From assembly GCF_000190475.1 (NCBI RefSeq), contig NZ_AEWH01000036.1, forward strand, positions 1 to 64,000: a stretch of 64,000 bases of DNA. The letters run 5' to 3'. Shown here in pieces: positions 25,410 through 33,147 of the stretch (positions are counted from its first letter, which is position 1; each line of letters begins with the position of its first letter). Origin of the DNA: Ornithinibacillus scapharcae TW25. GTDB taxonomy: Bacteria; Bacillota; Bacilli; Bacillales; Amphibacillaceae. The notes beneath the pieces were generated by a model that saw nothing but the letters and a program-made list of their open reading frames with translations, did no database searches and was not told the origin of the DNA. The position numbers and the translations under genes were made by a program.

Positions 25410-25822
25410 TGTTCGGATTCCTTCTTTTTCTTTACGATTTCTCTCCACTCTAAATCCCCTCGTTCTAGACCACGAATAAAAATTTCTGCAGATCCTAGAT
25501 TTGTCGCTAGAGGTATTTGATGGACATCACATAATCTAATTAACGCACTTACGTCTGGTTCATGTGGTTGGGCTGTTAACGGATCGCGAAAGAAAATAAC
25601 CATATCCATTTCATTGTTAGCAATCATGGCACCTATTTGTTGATCTCCACCTAATGGACCTGATTGAAAACGATGGATATTAAGACCTGTTTCTTCCCCT
25701 ATTTTCTTACCAGTCGTACCGGTAGCAAACAAACTGTGCTTTTCTAAAACTTGCTTATAGGCGATGGCAAAGCTTATGATAATTGGTTTCTTCTCATCAT
25801 GTGCTATAAGTGCAATATTCAT
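25406..25822 (-). CDS. mgsA: Methylglyoxal synthase
   Basis: Converts dihydroxyacetone phosphate to methylglyoxal and phosphate, a glycolytic bypass. The 138-residue protein has ALIAHDEKK at the start, [10 protein letters not shown] (about 32-41), the catalytic [14 protein letters not shown] (about 54-67, with the proton-abstracting Asp) and [12 protein letters not shown] (about 80-91). GGAGGGTGG precedes the ATG. Fifteen bases separate it from dapB and it overlaps bshA by four. Bacillithiol, made by BshA, helps detoxify methylglyoxal, which gives the linkage sense. Confidence 0.96.
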   Translation of the reverse strand: MNIALIAHDEKKPIIISFAIAYKQVLEKHSLFATGTTGKKIGEETGLNIHRFQSGPLGGDQQIGAMIANNEMDMVIFFRDPLTAQPHEPDVSALIRLCDVHQIPLATNLGSAEIFIRGLERGDLEWREIVKKKKESEQ

Positions 25823-25836
25823 TGTCCACCCTCCAT

Positions 25837-26625
25837 TTATTCTAAGTCTAAAACATTCTCTAATCCGTATATAAATTCTTTTCTTTCTATAACACGACGA
25901 ATAGATAATTTAATCCCTTCCATAAATGACTTGCGATTTATGGAGTCATGTTTTATTGTCAAAGTTTCACCAACTCCACCAAGCATTACTTCTTGATGCG
26001 CTACTAACCCAGGTAACCTAACGCTATGAATCGGTATTCCGTCCATGACAGCACCTCTTACACCTTTTAATGTCTCCACTTCGTCAGGATGACCTTGCTT
26101 TTTACTCTTTCGAATACTTTTAATCATTTCAGCAGTTTTTATTGCTGTACCAGATGGTGCATCTATTTTCTGGTCGTGGTGTTTCTCTATTATTTCTACA
26201 TCCGAAAAGAATTTTGCAGCAATCTTGGAAAAGTGCATCATCAGAATAGCTCCAATTGCGAAATTAGGTGCAATAATACATCCTGTATTATTATCTAGCG
26301 CCACTCTTTTAATCTCTCCTAATTGTTCCTCAGAAAACCCTGTAGTCCCGACAACACAACTAATGTTTTGTTGTAAGGCTAACAGGATATGGTGATAACT
26401 AGATTCGGCCACCGTCAGATCTATCATTACATCGACGTCCAATGCATAAAAGCATTCTTCTGCATTCGTATATGTAGGGATACTTCTTTCAGCGAGCTTT
26501 GGAATTTGTTGTTCTTTTCGATCGATACAACCAACTAAAGTAAAAGTCGGTTCTTCTAAGACCATATCAACTGCTTCCTGTCCCATACGACCTCGCGGAC
26601 CAGCAATAACAATATTAATAGACAT
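25837..26625 (-). CDS. dapB: 4-hydroxy-tetrahydrodipicolinate reductase
   Basis: Lysine/diaminopimelate pathway reductase of 262 residues. The nucleotide-binding [11 protein letters not shown] lies at the N-terminus (about 9-19), VGTTGF at about 96-101, and the catalytic signature [15 protein letters not shown] (about 152-166). It supplies diaminopimelate for the cell wall and dipicolinate for spores. ATG follows CTGGAGGG. It follows the MazG-like gene by 30 bases; the short leader excludes a lysine riboswitch. Confidence 0.96.
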   Translation of the reverse strand: MSINIVIAGPRGRMGQEAVDMVLEEPTFTLVGCIDRKEQQIPKLAERSIPTYTNAEECFYALDVDVMIDLTVAESSYHHILLALQQNISCVVGTTGFSEEQLGEIKRVALDNNTGCIIAPNFAIGAILMMHFSKIAAKFFSDVEIIEKHHDQKIDAPSGTAIKTAEMIKSIRKSKKQGHPDEVETLKGVRGAVMDGIPIHSVRLPGLVAHQEVMLGGVGETLTIKHDSINRKSFMEGIKLSIRRVIERKEFIYGLENVLDLE

Positions 26626-26655
26626 TGCACAAACCCTCCAGATTATCCAGATGTA

Positions 26656-26991
26656 TTACTTTTTCGTCCATCTATCCTTATCTCGTGTTTCAAATTTAGT
26701 CATAGATCGGTTAAATGAATCCGATAAATCGATATCTAATGAATTAGCTAAACACGTGATGACAAATAATAGATCACCTAATTCATCCTCAACCGTGTTT
26801 TCGGCTTCCGATGATTTCTTAGGCTTTTCCCCATAGTAATGATTAATCTCTCTTGCTAATTCCCCGGCTTCTTCCGTTAATCGTGCCATCATAGCCAGTG
26901 GAGTAAAGTATCCTTCTTTAAATTGACTAATATATTGATCTACACGCACTTGAATTTCTTGCGTCGTAAAATTGGGTTTAAGAATGACCAT
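26656..26991 (-). CDS. ypjD: MazG-like nucleotide pyrophosphohydrolase (YpjD)
   Basis: All-alpha NTP pyrophosphohydrolase of 111 residues. The metal-binding pattern is seen as EEAGELAREI (EExxE, about 40-49) and, later, EDELGDLLF (ExxD, about 67-75). It probably clears non-canonical or excess nucleoside triphosphates; the substrate is unknown. ATG 26991 follows AGGAGTCGG. It is the first gene of the operon leading into dapB, mgsA, bshA, cca and birA, as in B. subtilis. Confidence 0.88.
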   Translation of the reverse strand: MVILKPNFTTQEIQVRVDQYISQFKEGYFTPLAMMARLTEEAGELAREINHYYGEKPKKSSEAENTVEDELGDLLFVITCLANSLDIDLSDSFNRSMTKFETRDKDRWTKK

Positions 26992-27019
26992 CCGACTCCT
27001 TTACACATATTATTCTTTA

Positions 27020-27048
27020 ATGTTAGCGAATAGCCGTTTATTTGACAA
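27020..27048 (-). promoter_or_regulatory. Sigma-A promoter of the ypjD-dapB operon
   Basis: Minus strand TTGTCA (27048-27043), 17-base spacer, TAACAT (27025-27020), with a predicted start about 20 bases before the ypjD ATG. Confidence 0.6.
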
Positions 27049-27068
27049 CTTATTTAACATATCAAACA

Positions 27069-27097
27069 TTGTTCTTGCCAGTTAAATTGATTATAAT
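27069..27097 (+). promoter_or_regulatory. Sigma-A promoter of ypjC
   Basis: TTGTTC (27069-27074), 17-base spacer, perfect TATAAT (27092-27097), about 50 bases upstream of the ypjC ATG and divergent from the ypjD promoter. Confidence 0.65.
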
Positions 27098-27145
27098 AGA
27101 AAAAGTGTGAATACTGCAGGCTTGTACATAATCGGAGGTGTAGAT

Positions 27146-28018
27146 ATGATTTTCGGCTTAAAATTCAAAAATATTTTTTTCATATTACTTGGTGCGGCTA
27201 TCTTTTCTTTTGGAATTGTAAACTTTAATATGCAGAATAATTTGGGGGAAGGCGGTTTTACTGGTATAACCTTAATTCTTTATTTCGCTTTTAAATGGGA
27301 CCCAGCAATCACAAATATTATTTTAAATGTCCCTATTCTCTTGATAGGGTGGAAATTTCTTGGTAGGAATACATTCTTATATACCATTATTGGAACATTC
27401 TCTGTTTCGATTTTTCTTAGCATTTCTCAAAAAGTACCATTTGATATCCATTTAGAAGAGGATATGTTCCTAGCTGCACTATTTGCTGGTGTATTTATCG
27501 GAATAGGACTAGGAATCGTATTTCGTTATGGTGGAACGACTGGCGGAGTGGATATTATTGCAAGAATTGTTCATAAATACATAGGTTGGAGTATGGGGAA
27601 AACAATGTTTATGTTTGACTTTGTCGTTATCGCTACCTCAATCTTTACCATACTCGAATTATCACAAGGGATGTATACACTTGTAGCTGTATATGTAGGG
27701 GCACGAGTAATCGACTTCATTCAAGAAGGAGCGTATTCTGCCCGTGGCGCTACCATTATATCTTCCAAAAGTGATGATATTGCGAAGCGAATCATGACTG
27801 ATATGGACCGCGGTGTTACCATTCTTGATGGACGTGGTAGTTATACAGGAGAAAAACGTGATGTACTCTATTGTGTAATAGGAAGAAATGAAATTGTAAA
27901 GCTTAAAAACATTATTAACGGGATTGACCCACATGCATTTGTAGCGGTGGGAGCTGTCCATGACGTTGTCGGAGAAGGATTTACTTTAGATGAGAATAAA
28001 AATCCAATTAATGACTAA
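27146..28018 (+). CDS. ypjC: YitT family membrane protein YpjC
   Basis: Integral membrane protein of 290 residues with about five helices in the first 190 residues (first: FFILLGAAIFSFGIVNFN) and a C-terminal cytoplasmic DUF2179 domain. The family signature GEGGFTGITLIL (about 34-45) and GGTTGGVDIIARI (about 131-143) are clear. Length equals B. subtilis YpjC. Function is unknown; a transport role is often suggested for the family. ATG 27146 follows GGAGGTG; the frame's earlier ATG at 27107 is close to the predicted transcription start and lacks a site. Confidence 0.9.
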   Translation: MIFGLKFKNIFFILLGAAIFSFGIVNFNMQNNLGEGGFTGITLILYFAFKWDPAITNIILNVPILLIGWKFLGRNTFLYTIIGTFSVSIFLSISQKVPFDIHLEEDMFLAALFAGVFIGIGLGIVFRYGGTTGGVDIIARIVHKYIGWSMGKTMFMFDFVVIATSIFTILELSQGMYTLVAVYVGARVIDFIQEGAYSARGATIISSKSDDIAKRIMTDMDRGVTILDGRGSYTGEKRDVLYCVIGRNEIVKLKNIINGIDPHAFVAVGAVHDVVGEGFTLDENKNPIND

Positions 28019-28026
28019 TCAAATAA

Positions 28027-28055
28027 AAGGAATGAACCAAGCGGTTCATTCCTTC
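28027..28055. terminator. Bidirectional terminator between ypjC and the YugP-like gene
   Basis: 12-bp stem AAGGAATGAACC/GGTTCATTCCTT (28027-28038, 28043-28054) between convergent genes; T-rich on the plus side and TTATTTGATTAG on the minus side. Confidence 0.8.
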
Positions 28056-28060
28056 TTTAA

Positions 28061-28741
28061 TTAGTCGTCGCTATTACTTGCTACTATCATAAGGATAAAT
28101 CGAACTAATTCAGCAACAGCTACTAATGCAGCAGCTACATATGTCATTGCTGCAGCATTTAAAACTTTCTTCGTATCTCGTTCTTCGTTATTACGTATAA
28201 CCCCCGTTGACACAAGCTGTGCCATAGCTCGGTTTGAAGCATCGAACTCAACTGGCAATGTCACCAATTGGAATAAAACTGCAGCGGCAAAGAAAATTAC
28301 GCCAATAGTTGCTAACTGCATAGCCCCTAATAAGAAACCAGCAATAATAAGGAAAAATGAAATATTCGATCCAAAATTTGCAATCGGTACTAATGCACTT
28401 CGAAAGCGAAGAAACGCATAGGATTCGGCATCTTGAATGGCGTGTCCAACCTCATGAGCTGCTACTGCAGATGCAGCCATTGAGTGACCGTGATAAATTC
28501 CACTTGATAAACGTACTACTTTCTTTCTAGGATCGTAGTGGTCGGTTAACATCCCTCTTGTTTCTTCAACTGCTACATCATAAATTCCGTTGTCATTCAA
28601 AATTTTACGAGCTACTTCTGCTCCGGTCATCATAGATGATGTAGGTACATTAGAATATTTTCTATACGTACTCTTCACCCTTGATTGAGCCCAAAGCGGG
28701 ACTATCATAATCAGGGCTAGATAGATTAAATATGCACCCAT
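28061..28741 (-). CDS. YugP-like zinc metallopeptidase, membrane-bound
   Basis: Neutral zinc metallopeptidase family 2 (YugP type) protein of 226 residues. One N-terminal helix precedes the active-site segment AVAAHEVGHAIQDAE (HExxH around residue 93-97), then three or more helices. The family pattern TGAEVARKILNDNGI and YDPRKKVVRLSSGIYH is present. The substrate is unknown. ATG 28741 is ten bases after GGAGGA; the ATG at 28750 is too close to the site. In B. subtilis yugP is elsewhere, so its insertion between ypjC and ypjB differs. Confidence 0.88.
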   Translation of the reverse strand: MGAYLIYLALIMIVPLWAQSRVKSTYRKYSNVPTSSMMTGAEVARKILNDNGIYDVAVEETRGMLTDHYDPRKKVVRLSSGIYHGHSMAASAVAAHEVGHAIQDAESYAFLRFRSALVPIANFGSNISFFLIIAGFLLGAMQLATIGVIFFAAAVLFQLVTLPVEFDASNRAMAQLVSTGVIRNNEERDTKKVLNAAAMTYVAAALVAVAELVRFILMIVASNSDD

Positions 28742-28807
28742 TCTTTGCATTCCTCCATATATTGAAAAAATAACTTTCTATAGTCAATTTTAGTCAAATA
28801 TAGAACT

Positions 28808-29074
28808 TCAGTCAATTGTAACGTCGTTATCATGGTTCTTTTTTTCGTCTTTTTCTCCTTTGTATTTTCTCCAACTTACATAGGATAATGTGCTAACAAT
28901 GATTAATCCAACTATTAACATTAACCAATAAAAGGGAAACAAACGATCGTTTCCCTTTTCCTCAGTTTTTATCAAGGCGGTTACATTGTCACCAATGATA
29001 AACTCCATTAATAAATAACACAAAATCCCTATGATAAACCAGATAATAAGCTTTACTATATTAGTTTTCTTCAT
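28808..29074 (-). CDS. Short YpjB-like sporulation membrane protein
   Basis: An 88-residue protein with two hydrophobic helices (about 6-28 and 47-66) and a charged C-terminal tail. The segment LSYVSWRKYKGEK after the second helix resembles the C-terminus of YpjB, which in B. subtilis is about 260 residues. The position between ypjA and ypjC also fits. If the match is right, nearly all the extracytoplasmic domain is missing. ATG 29074 follows GAGGTGATC. It could instead be an unrelated small membrane protein; family assignment is moderate. Confidence 0.55.
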   Translation of the reverse strand: MKKTNIVKLIIWFIIGILCYLLMEFIIGDNVTALIKTEEKGNDRLFPFYWLMLIVGLIIVSTLSYVSWRKYKGEKDEKKNHDNDVTID

Positions 29075-29134
29075 AGAGATCACCTCTGAAAAGTTCTCTC
29101 TATATAGGTATGAAAACCGGAAATAATATATAAC

Positions 29135-29725
29135 TTAGAAGGTTGACCTATTTTTAGCTCCAATCGTTAATTTATAGGCAATAAAAATGGATAAGATACT
29201 CAGCCAAAACGTAAAATACCCAATTTCATTCATATAGTCTAACAATGAATAATATCGAGGCATCATACCAAACACATAATCAATCACATCATTATGTAAA
29301 GTCCATATTGCTGCTAGGATAATATGAATCACTTTAATTTTATAAAATGGAGCATATAAAATACCTTGTATGGCCATTGCGGCATGGGAGGCAATTAACA
29401 TATACCCGCTTGGAGGTAAGCCACCATTCACCCATAATGTTAATAAATTCATGACCACTGCCCATATACCATACTTAAACAATGTGATGATAGCAAGCGC
29501 TTCGATCAATGGAAAGTGTTTCTTAAATAATAATAGGAAAATAAAAATGGTAAAAAACAGACTTGCGGTAGGACTATCTGGAACAAAAATTAGAAATATA
29601 TCTGGAGTAGTTTTTAGCTGAGAACGATACCAATAATATCCATATATTGTACCAAATAGATTAATTAACAATAAAATTATAAGAAATCGTCTATCAGCTA
29701 AAACTGCTTTTAGTATTGAACTCAT
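29135..29725 (-). CDS. ypjA: DUF1405 membrane protein YpjA
   Basis: Integral membrane protein of 196 residues with about six helices, matching YpjA/DUF1405 in length, hydropathy and position directly downstream of qcrC. Recognisable features are GTIYGYYWYRSQL near residue 25, FVPDSPTASLFFTIF (about 48-62) and the WTLHNDVIDYVFGMMPRYY loop. Function is unknown; genetic linkage to the cytochrome bc complex is common. ATG follows GGAGGAAGAGA. A terminator separates it from qcrC. Confidence 0.88.
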   Translation of the reverse strand: MSSILKAVLADRRFLIILLLINLFGTIYGYYWYRSQLKTTPDIFLIFVPDSPTASLFFTIFIFLLLFKKHFPLIEALAIITLFKYGIWAVVMNLLTLWVNGGLPPSGYMLIASHAAMAIQGILYAPFYKIKVIHIILAAIWTLHNDVIDYVFGMMPRYYSLLDYMNEIGYFTFWLSILSIFIAYKLTIGAKNRSTF

Positions 29726-29805
29726 TCTCTTCCTCCATCTCTAGGTGGCATTCTCAGACTTAATTACATATGTACGCTTCTTAATATAGGTTAGTGAAAC
29801 TGCGA

Positions 29806-29840
29806 AAAAAGCACCTTTACCATCTGGCAAAGGTGCTTTA
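29806..29840 (-). terminator. Terminator of qcrABC
   Basis: Stem AAAGCACCTTT/AAAGGTGCTTT (29808-29818, 29829-29839), followed by T6 on the minus strand, eight bases past the qcrC stop. Confidence 0.9.
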
Positions 29841-29847
29841 GATAATT

Positions 29848-30639
29848 TTATTCTGCATTCTCTTCATTTACAGTCATAATGAATTGTACAAGTTGCTCTA
29901 ATTCTTCATCAGTACCTTTAAACATACCTGCTGGCATGCCCGGGTCACCTTCAAGACCTTCTTTAGCAATTGTAGCAATATCTTCTGCTGTACGATCAAT
30001 ACCAATCAGTGAAGGGCCAGCGGCTCCACCTTGTAATGCATCACCATGACAACTCATACAGTTAGCTTCAAATACAGCATAACCAGGGTCGGCAGTATCA
30101 ATAGATACCTCTGATGGTGGTACAGGCTTATTCATTTCAGCACGGGTTTCCCAATCAACATGGGATGCTGAAGAATAAGTTAACCAAACTGCCGAAGCTA
30201 ATGCTAATAGCATCATGATAACAGCAATCGGACGTTGATGTGGACGACGTCCCGGACCATTATCAAGAAATGGTGCTAAAAGAAGAGCTCCAAACGCAAG
30301 TCCCGGAATACCCATCATACCTAATAGTACATAGTCTCCACTTGCAAATTCATATTTTAGTAATTCATACAAGAACAAGAAGTACCAGTCTGGTAGCGGA
30401 ATATAGGATGCATTTGTTGGATCAGCAACACCCTCTAATGGTGATGGATGTGCTAATGTTAAACATAAAAATCCTACTAAGAATACCGCACCTACCAACC
30501 ACTCTTTTAATAAAAAGTTGGGCCAAAAAGCTTCTGTTCTTCCAGGATACTCAGAATAATCTTTCGGTATTTGTGACATTCTACGTTCTGCGGAAACACG
30601 AGAGTCTCCAACAAATTTCATTCCTTTTCCCTTATGCAT
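29848..30639 (-). CDS. qcrC: Menaquinol:cytochrome c reductase cytochrome b/c subunit QcrC
   Basis: Third subunit of the Bacillus-type bc complex, 263 residues. The N-terminal half resembles cytochrome b subunit IV with three membrane helices and PLPDWYFLFLYELLKY. The C-terminal half is an extracytoplasmic cytochrome c domain with the covalent heme motif CMSCH (about 193-197) and an axial Met near GMPAGMFKG. This fusion is typical of Firmicutes. ATG follows GGAGGGGAAAG. Last gene of qcrABC. Confidence 0.96.
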   Translation of the reverse strand: MHKGKGMKFVGDSRVSAERRMSQIPKDYSEYPGRTEAFWPNFLLKEWLVGAVFLVGFLCLTLAHPSPLEGVADPTNASYIPLPDWYFLFLYELLKYEFASGDYVLLGMMGIPGLAFGALLLAPFLDNGPGRRPHQRPIAVIMMLLALASAVWLTYSSASHVDWETRAEMNKPVPPSEVSIDTADPGYAVFEANCMSCHGDALQGGAAGPSLIGIDRTAEDIATIAKEGLEGDPGMPAGMFKGTDEELEQLVQFIMTVNEENAE

Positions 30640-30655
30640 AGCTTTCCCCTCCTTC

Positions 30656-31330
30656 TTATAGTGGTCCTGAAATTCCTTGTCTACGGATTAGGATAAAGTG
30701 AACTGCCATTAAAGCAAATAACGCTGCAGGTAAGAAGAACACATGAATTGCAAAGAATCGAGTCAGTGTTTGAGCACCTACGATTTCTTCATGACCTGCA
30801 AGTAACGTTTTTAACTCATCTCCAATAAATGGTACTTGTTGTGCCATTTCTAATCCTACTTGAGTTGCAAAGAAAGCTTTGTTATCCCAAGGTAGTAAAT
30901 AACCAGTAAAACCAAGTCCAAGCATAATAAAGAAGATAAGAACCCCAACCATCCAGTTAAGTTCACGTGGCTTCTTATACGCTCCTTGGAAAAACACTCT
31001 CAAAGTATGTAATAAAAGCATTACGATAACAACACTTGCACCCCAATGGTGCATACCACGAACAATCTGCCCATGAGCAACTTCTGTTTGTAAGTAATAA
31101 ACAGATTTCCAAGCGTTTTCAATATCTGGTACATAGTACATGGTTAAGAACATACCAGATAGAATTTGGATAACTACCACGAAGAATGTTAAACCACCGA
31201 AACAATAAACAAATGCAGAGAAATGATGCGCTGGGTTTACATGTTCAGGAACTTCATGGTCTGCAATATCTCGCCAGATAGGCGTAATATCGATACGCTC
31301 GTCAATCCAGTCATAAATCTTCTGTAGCAT
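30656..31330 (-). CDS. qcrB: Menaquinol:cytochrome c reductase cytochrome b6 subunit QcrB
   Basis: Cytochrome b6-type membrane subunit of 224 residues with four helices and two b hemes. Paired His ligands are visible in GMHHWGASVVIVMLLLHTLRVF and ending in FAIHVFFLP…AVHFILIRRQG. PWDNKAFFATQVG belongs to the quinol-site region. It passes electrons from menaquinol to the Rieske centre and hemes. ATG 31330 is preceded by GAGGGGGCG. Located between qcrA and qcrC with short spacers. Confidence 0.96.
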   Translation of the reverse strand: MLQKIYDWIDERIDITPIWRDIADHEVPEHVNPAHHFSAFVYCFGGLTFFVVVIQILSGMFLTMYYVPDIENAWKSVYYLQTEVAHGQIVRGMHHWGASVVIVMLLLHTLRVFFQGAYKKPRELNWMVGVLIFFIMLGLGFTGYLLPWDNKAFFATQVGLEMAQQVPFIGDELKTLLAGHEEIVGAQTLTRFFAIHVFFLPAALFALMAVHFILIRRQGISGPL

Positions 31331-31336
31331 AAACTA

Positions 31337-31849
31337 TTACGCCCCCTCTCTTGGTATTGCTTTTCCTAAGTATAACATTCCATTTTCCACTTTTTGTTCA
31401 AATAGTGCCAGTGGAGCTAGTGGTGGTGTACCTGGAACGTTTACACCATCTTTTGTATAGCGTCCATCATGACACGGGCAAAAGAATTGATTTGGATGAC
31501 TTTCACTACCCTCCCAAGATACGACACAACCTAAGTGTGTACAAACTGGGGAAAGTGCTATAATGTCACCGTTATCATCTTTGTAGACCCATGCTGTCTT
31601 ACCAGGTTTAGACTTATACCATCCATCTACTTGATCAATTTGCCAATCGACACGTTGAGGTGTTGTTGTGATATCTTCAACGGCAAGACCAACATTTGCA
31701 AATTCACCTTCACTAGGCGGCTGTAATACTGGGTCAATTGCCATTCTGAGCATTGGTGCAAGCAAACCAGCTGCCATGAATCCACCAACACCTGTTAGTG
31801 TATAGTTTAGAAATTGACGACGGGACACTTGTTGCTTTTCTTCGCTCAT
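31337..31849 (-). CDS. qcrA: Menaquinol:cytochrome c reductase Rieske iron-sulfur subunit QcrA
   Basis: Rieske 2Fe-2S protein of 170 residues. The N-terminus has a twin-arginine-type signal anchor (SRRQFLNYT followed by a hydrophobic GVGGFMAAGLLAPM stretch). The cluster ligands are CTHLGC (about 108-113) and CPCHDG (about 129-134). It is the first gene of the qcr operon, behind a near-consensus sigma-A promoter 70 bases upstream. ATG follows GGGGGGAAAA. Confidence 0.96.
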   Translation of the reverse strand: MSEEKQQVSRRQFLNYTLTGVGGFMAAGLLAPMLRMAIDPVLQPPSEGEFANVGLAVEDITTTPQRVDWQIDQVDGWYKSKPGKTAWVYKDDNGDIIALSPVCTHLGCVVSWEGSESHPNQFFCPCHDGRYTKDGVNVPGTPPLAPLALFEQKVENGMLYLGKAIPREGA

Positions 31850-31913
31850 GATTTTCCCCCCTCTTCACAATAATCACGGACAATAATTTTATTCAGATTA
31901 CTAGGACATTACC

Positions 31914-31942
31914 ATGATAGCGCAAACTTACTGCTCGGTCAA
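31914..31942 (-). promoter_or_regulatory. Sigma-A promoter of qcrABC
   Basis: Minus strand TTGACC (31942-31937), 17-base spacer, TATCAT (31919-31914), about 65 bases upstream of the qcrA ATG. In B. subtilis qcr is a transition-state operon. Confidence 0.7.
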
Positions 31943-31987
31943 TAAATATCCTTCTATGTTCTGAAAGATTTCACTTTTCCTGCAAGT

Positions 31988-32446
31988 TTACCAATAGCTT
32001 CTCATTAATTCAACAACATCCGCAACTTGACCACGAATCATCTGTATCGTTTCCACTGAATTAGGGTCTTCTACTTGAAATCCTGGTAACCATAAAAGAT
32101 TTGCATCTAGTTCCTTTTCATGGCGTTTCCACCCAGAATCAAACGTTAAGATAAATACATGTTTAAATGGCTGTGTGAATAGCTCTTTTGTCCAATCGTT
32201 TAAGCGCTTTGCTTCCGCTTCTTTATCTCCGAATTCTAAATAGTAATAATTCGGGACTAAAAGAACTCTACCAGAAAGCTCTTTTTCAATTTCAGTTGCA
32301 AATATAGAGAGTATTTCACGTTTTGATGTGCTCTTCCCAATTTCAGATTCACGTGATAACTGAAATGGAATAATCGGAATAATAGCAGTATCAATATATT
32401 CCTTAGACCCAAGGTAAGTCTGAATATCCTTTTTTGTCCATTGCAT
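31988..32446 (-). CDS. ypiF: YpiF family protein (DUF2487)
   Basis: Protein of 152 residues matching YpiF/DUF2487 by length and by position between ypiB and qcrA. Recognisable stretches are MQWTKKDIQTYLGSKEYIDT, VDTAIIP-like strands and the central VLLVPNYYYLEFGD. No membrane segment or catalytic motif is apparent. Function unknown. ATG follows GAGGTGACTACAT. Confidence 0.82.
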   Translation of the reverse strand: MQWTKKDIQTYLGSKEYIDTAIIPIIPFQLSRESEIGKSTSKREILSIFATEIEKELSGRVLLVPNYYYLEFGDKEAEAKRLNDWTKELFTQPFKHVFILTFDSGWKRHEKELDANLLWLPGFQVEDPNSVETIQMIRGQVADVVELMRSYW

Positions 32447-32521
32447 ATGTAGTCACCTCTCAATAGTATTTACCAAATTGTACAAAATATAATTACCACC
32501 TAGTAATGTTACTTAGTAGTA

Positions 32522-32563
32522 CAAAAAAAATCAACCTATTGCTCTTGCAAGCTAGGTTGATTT
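32522..32563 (-). terminator. Terminator overlapping the ypiB stop codon
   Basis: Stem AAATCAACCTA/TAGGTTGATTT (32528-32538, 32553-32563), followed by T8 on the minus strand. The ypiB stop TAG lies within the 3' arm, so the last codons form the hairpin. Confidence 0.88.
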
Positions 32564-33111
32564 AGCATTTTTGCATCGAGGAGTTGTAGCTCTTTTACGA
32601 GTCTGTTAAATTCCTCTTTATTTTGCTCATCTAAGGTCCGATCAATTTTATTTAAGAGCTGTTTTTTACGAAATTCAAATAATGATTGTTCCAGTAGATC
32701 ATGGGCATTTTCTTTATCTTGTTGCGTAATAATATACTCATCTGGAACAAAAGGATTTTCTTCCAAAACAGCAGCATACATATGATTTTGATTTGCCTTG
32801 TTAAAGTTTAATTGGATATAAAGTGACTCGTGCTGATTAAGCCGTATATCATGAAAAGCCTTCTCGGCATCTGTCGTAACTAGGTGGTTTTTATAAAACC
32901 GAAAAGGAACCTCTTTCGAACACTGACTAGTTATGATGACACTTCTTAAACAAAATTTGGCATCGTGAACAAAATGTACATTCTCCAATATCTCATGATG
33001 ATTTATCAGATAATTTAATATCCATACACTTTCGCGTTTTTTCAGTTGATAATTATTAAGAAACCATTGTAAAAATTTCTTTTTATCTTTAACAGAAACA
33101 GGAGCTTGCAT
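32536..33111 (-). CDS. ypiB: YpiB family protein (UPF0302)
   Basis: Protein of 191 residues with the UPF0302/YpiB N-terminal domain (KKKFLQWFLNNYQLKKRESVWIL, HHEILENVHFVHDA) and a C-terminal IDEAL-like acidic/helical part (LLEQSLFEFRKKQLLNKIDRTLDE). Relatives may bind proteases or act as adaptors, but function is not established. ATG has GGAGGTAAAT upstream at a slightly long spacing. It follows ypiA by 37 bases. Confidence 0.83.
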   Translation of the reverse strand: MQAPVSVKDKKKFLQWFLNNYQLKKRESVWILNYLINHHEILENVHFVHDAKFCLRSVIITSQCSKEVPFRFYKNHLVTTDAEKAFHDIRLNQHESLYIQLNFNKANQNHMYAAVLEENPFVPDEYIITQQDKENAHDLLEQSLFEFRKKQLLNKIDRTLDEQNKEEFNRLVKELQLLDAKMLNQPSLQEQ

Positions 33112-33147
33112 CGAGTGATTTACCTCCTCCCCATCTATCCATCAGAC

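Noticed and set aside
26992-27019. Lysine riboswitch upstream of the ypjD-dapB operon
   Set aside because: The predicted leader is about 20 bases, and the gap before dapB is 30 bases; no room for a riboswitch.
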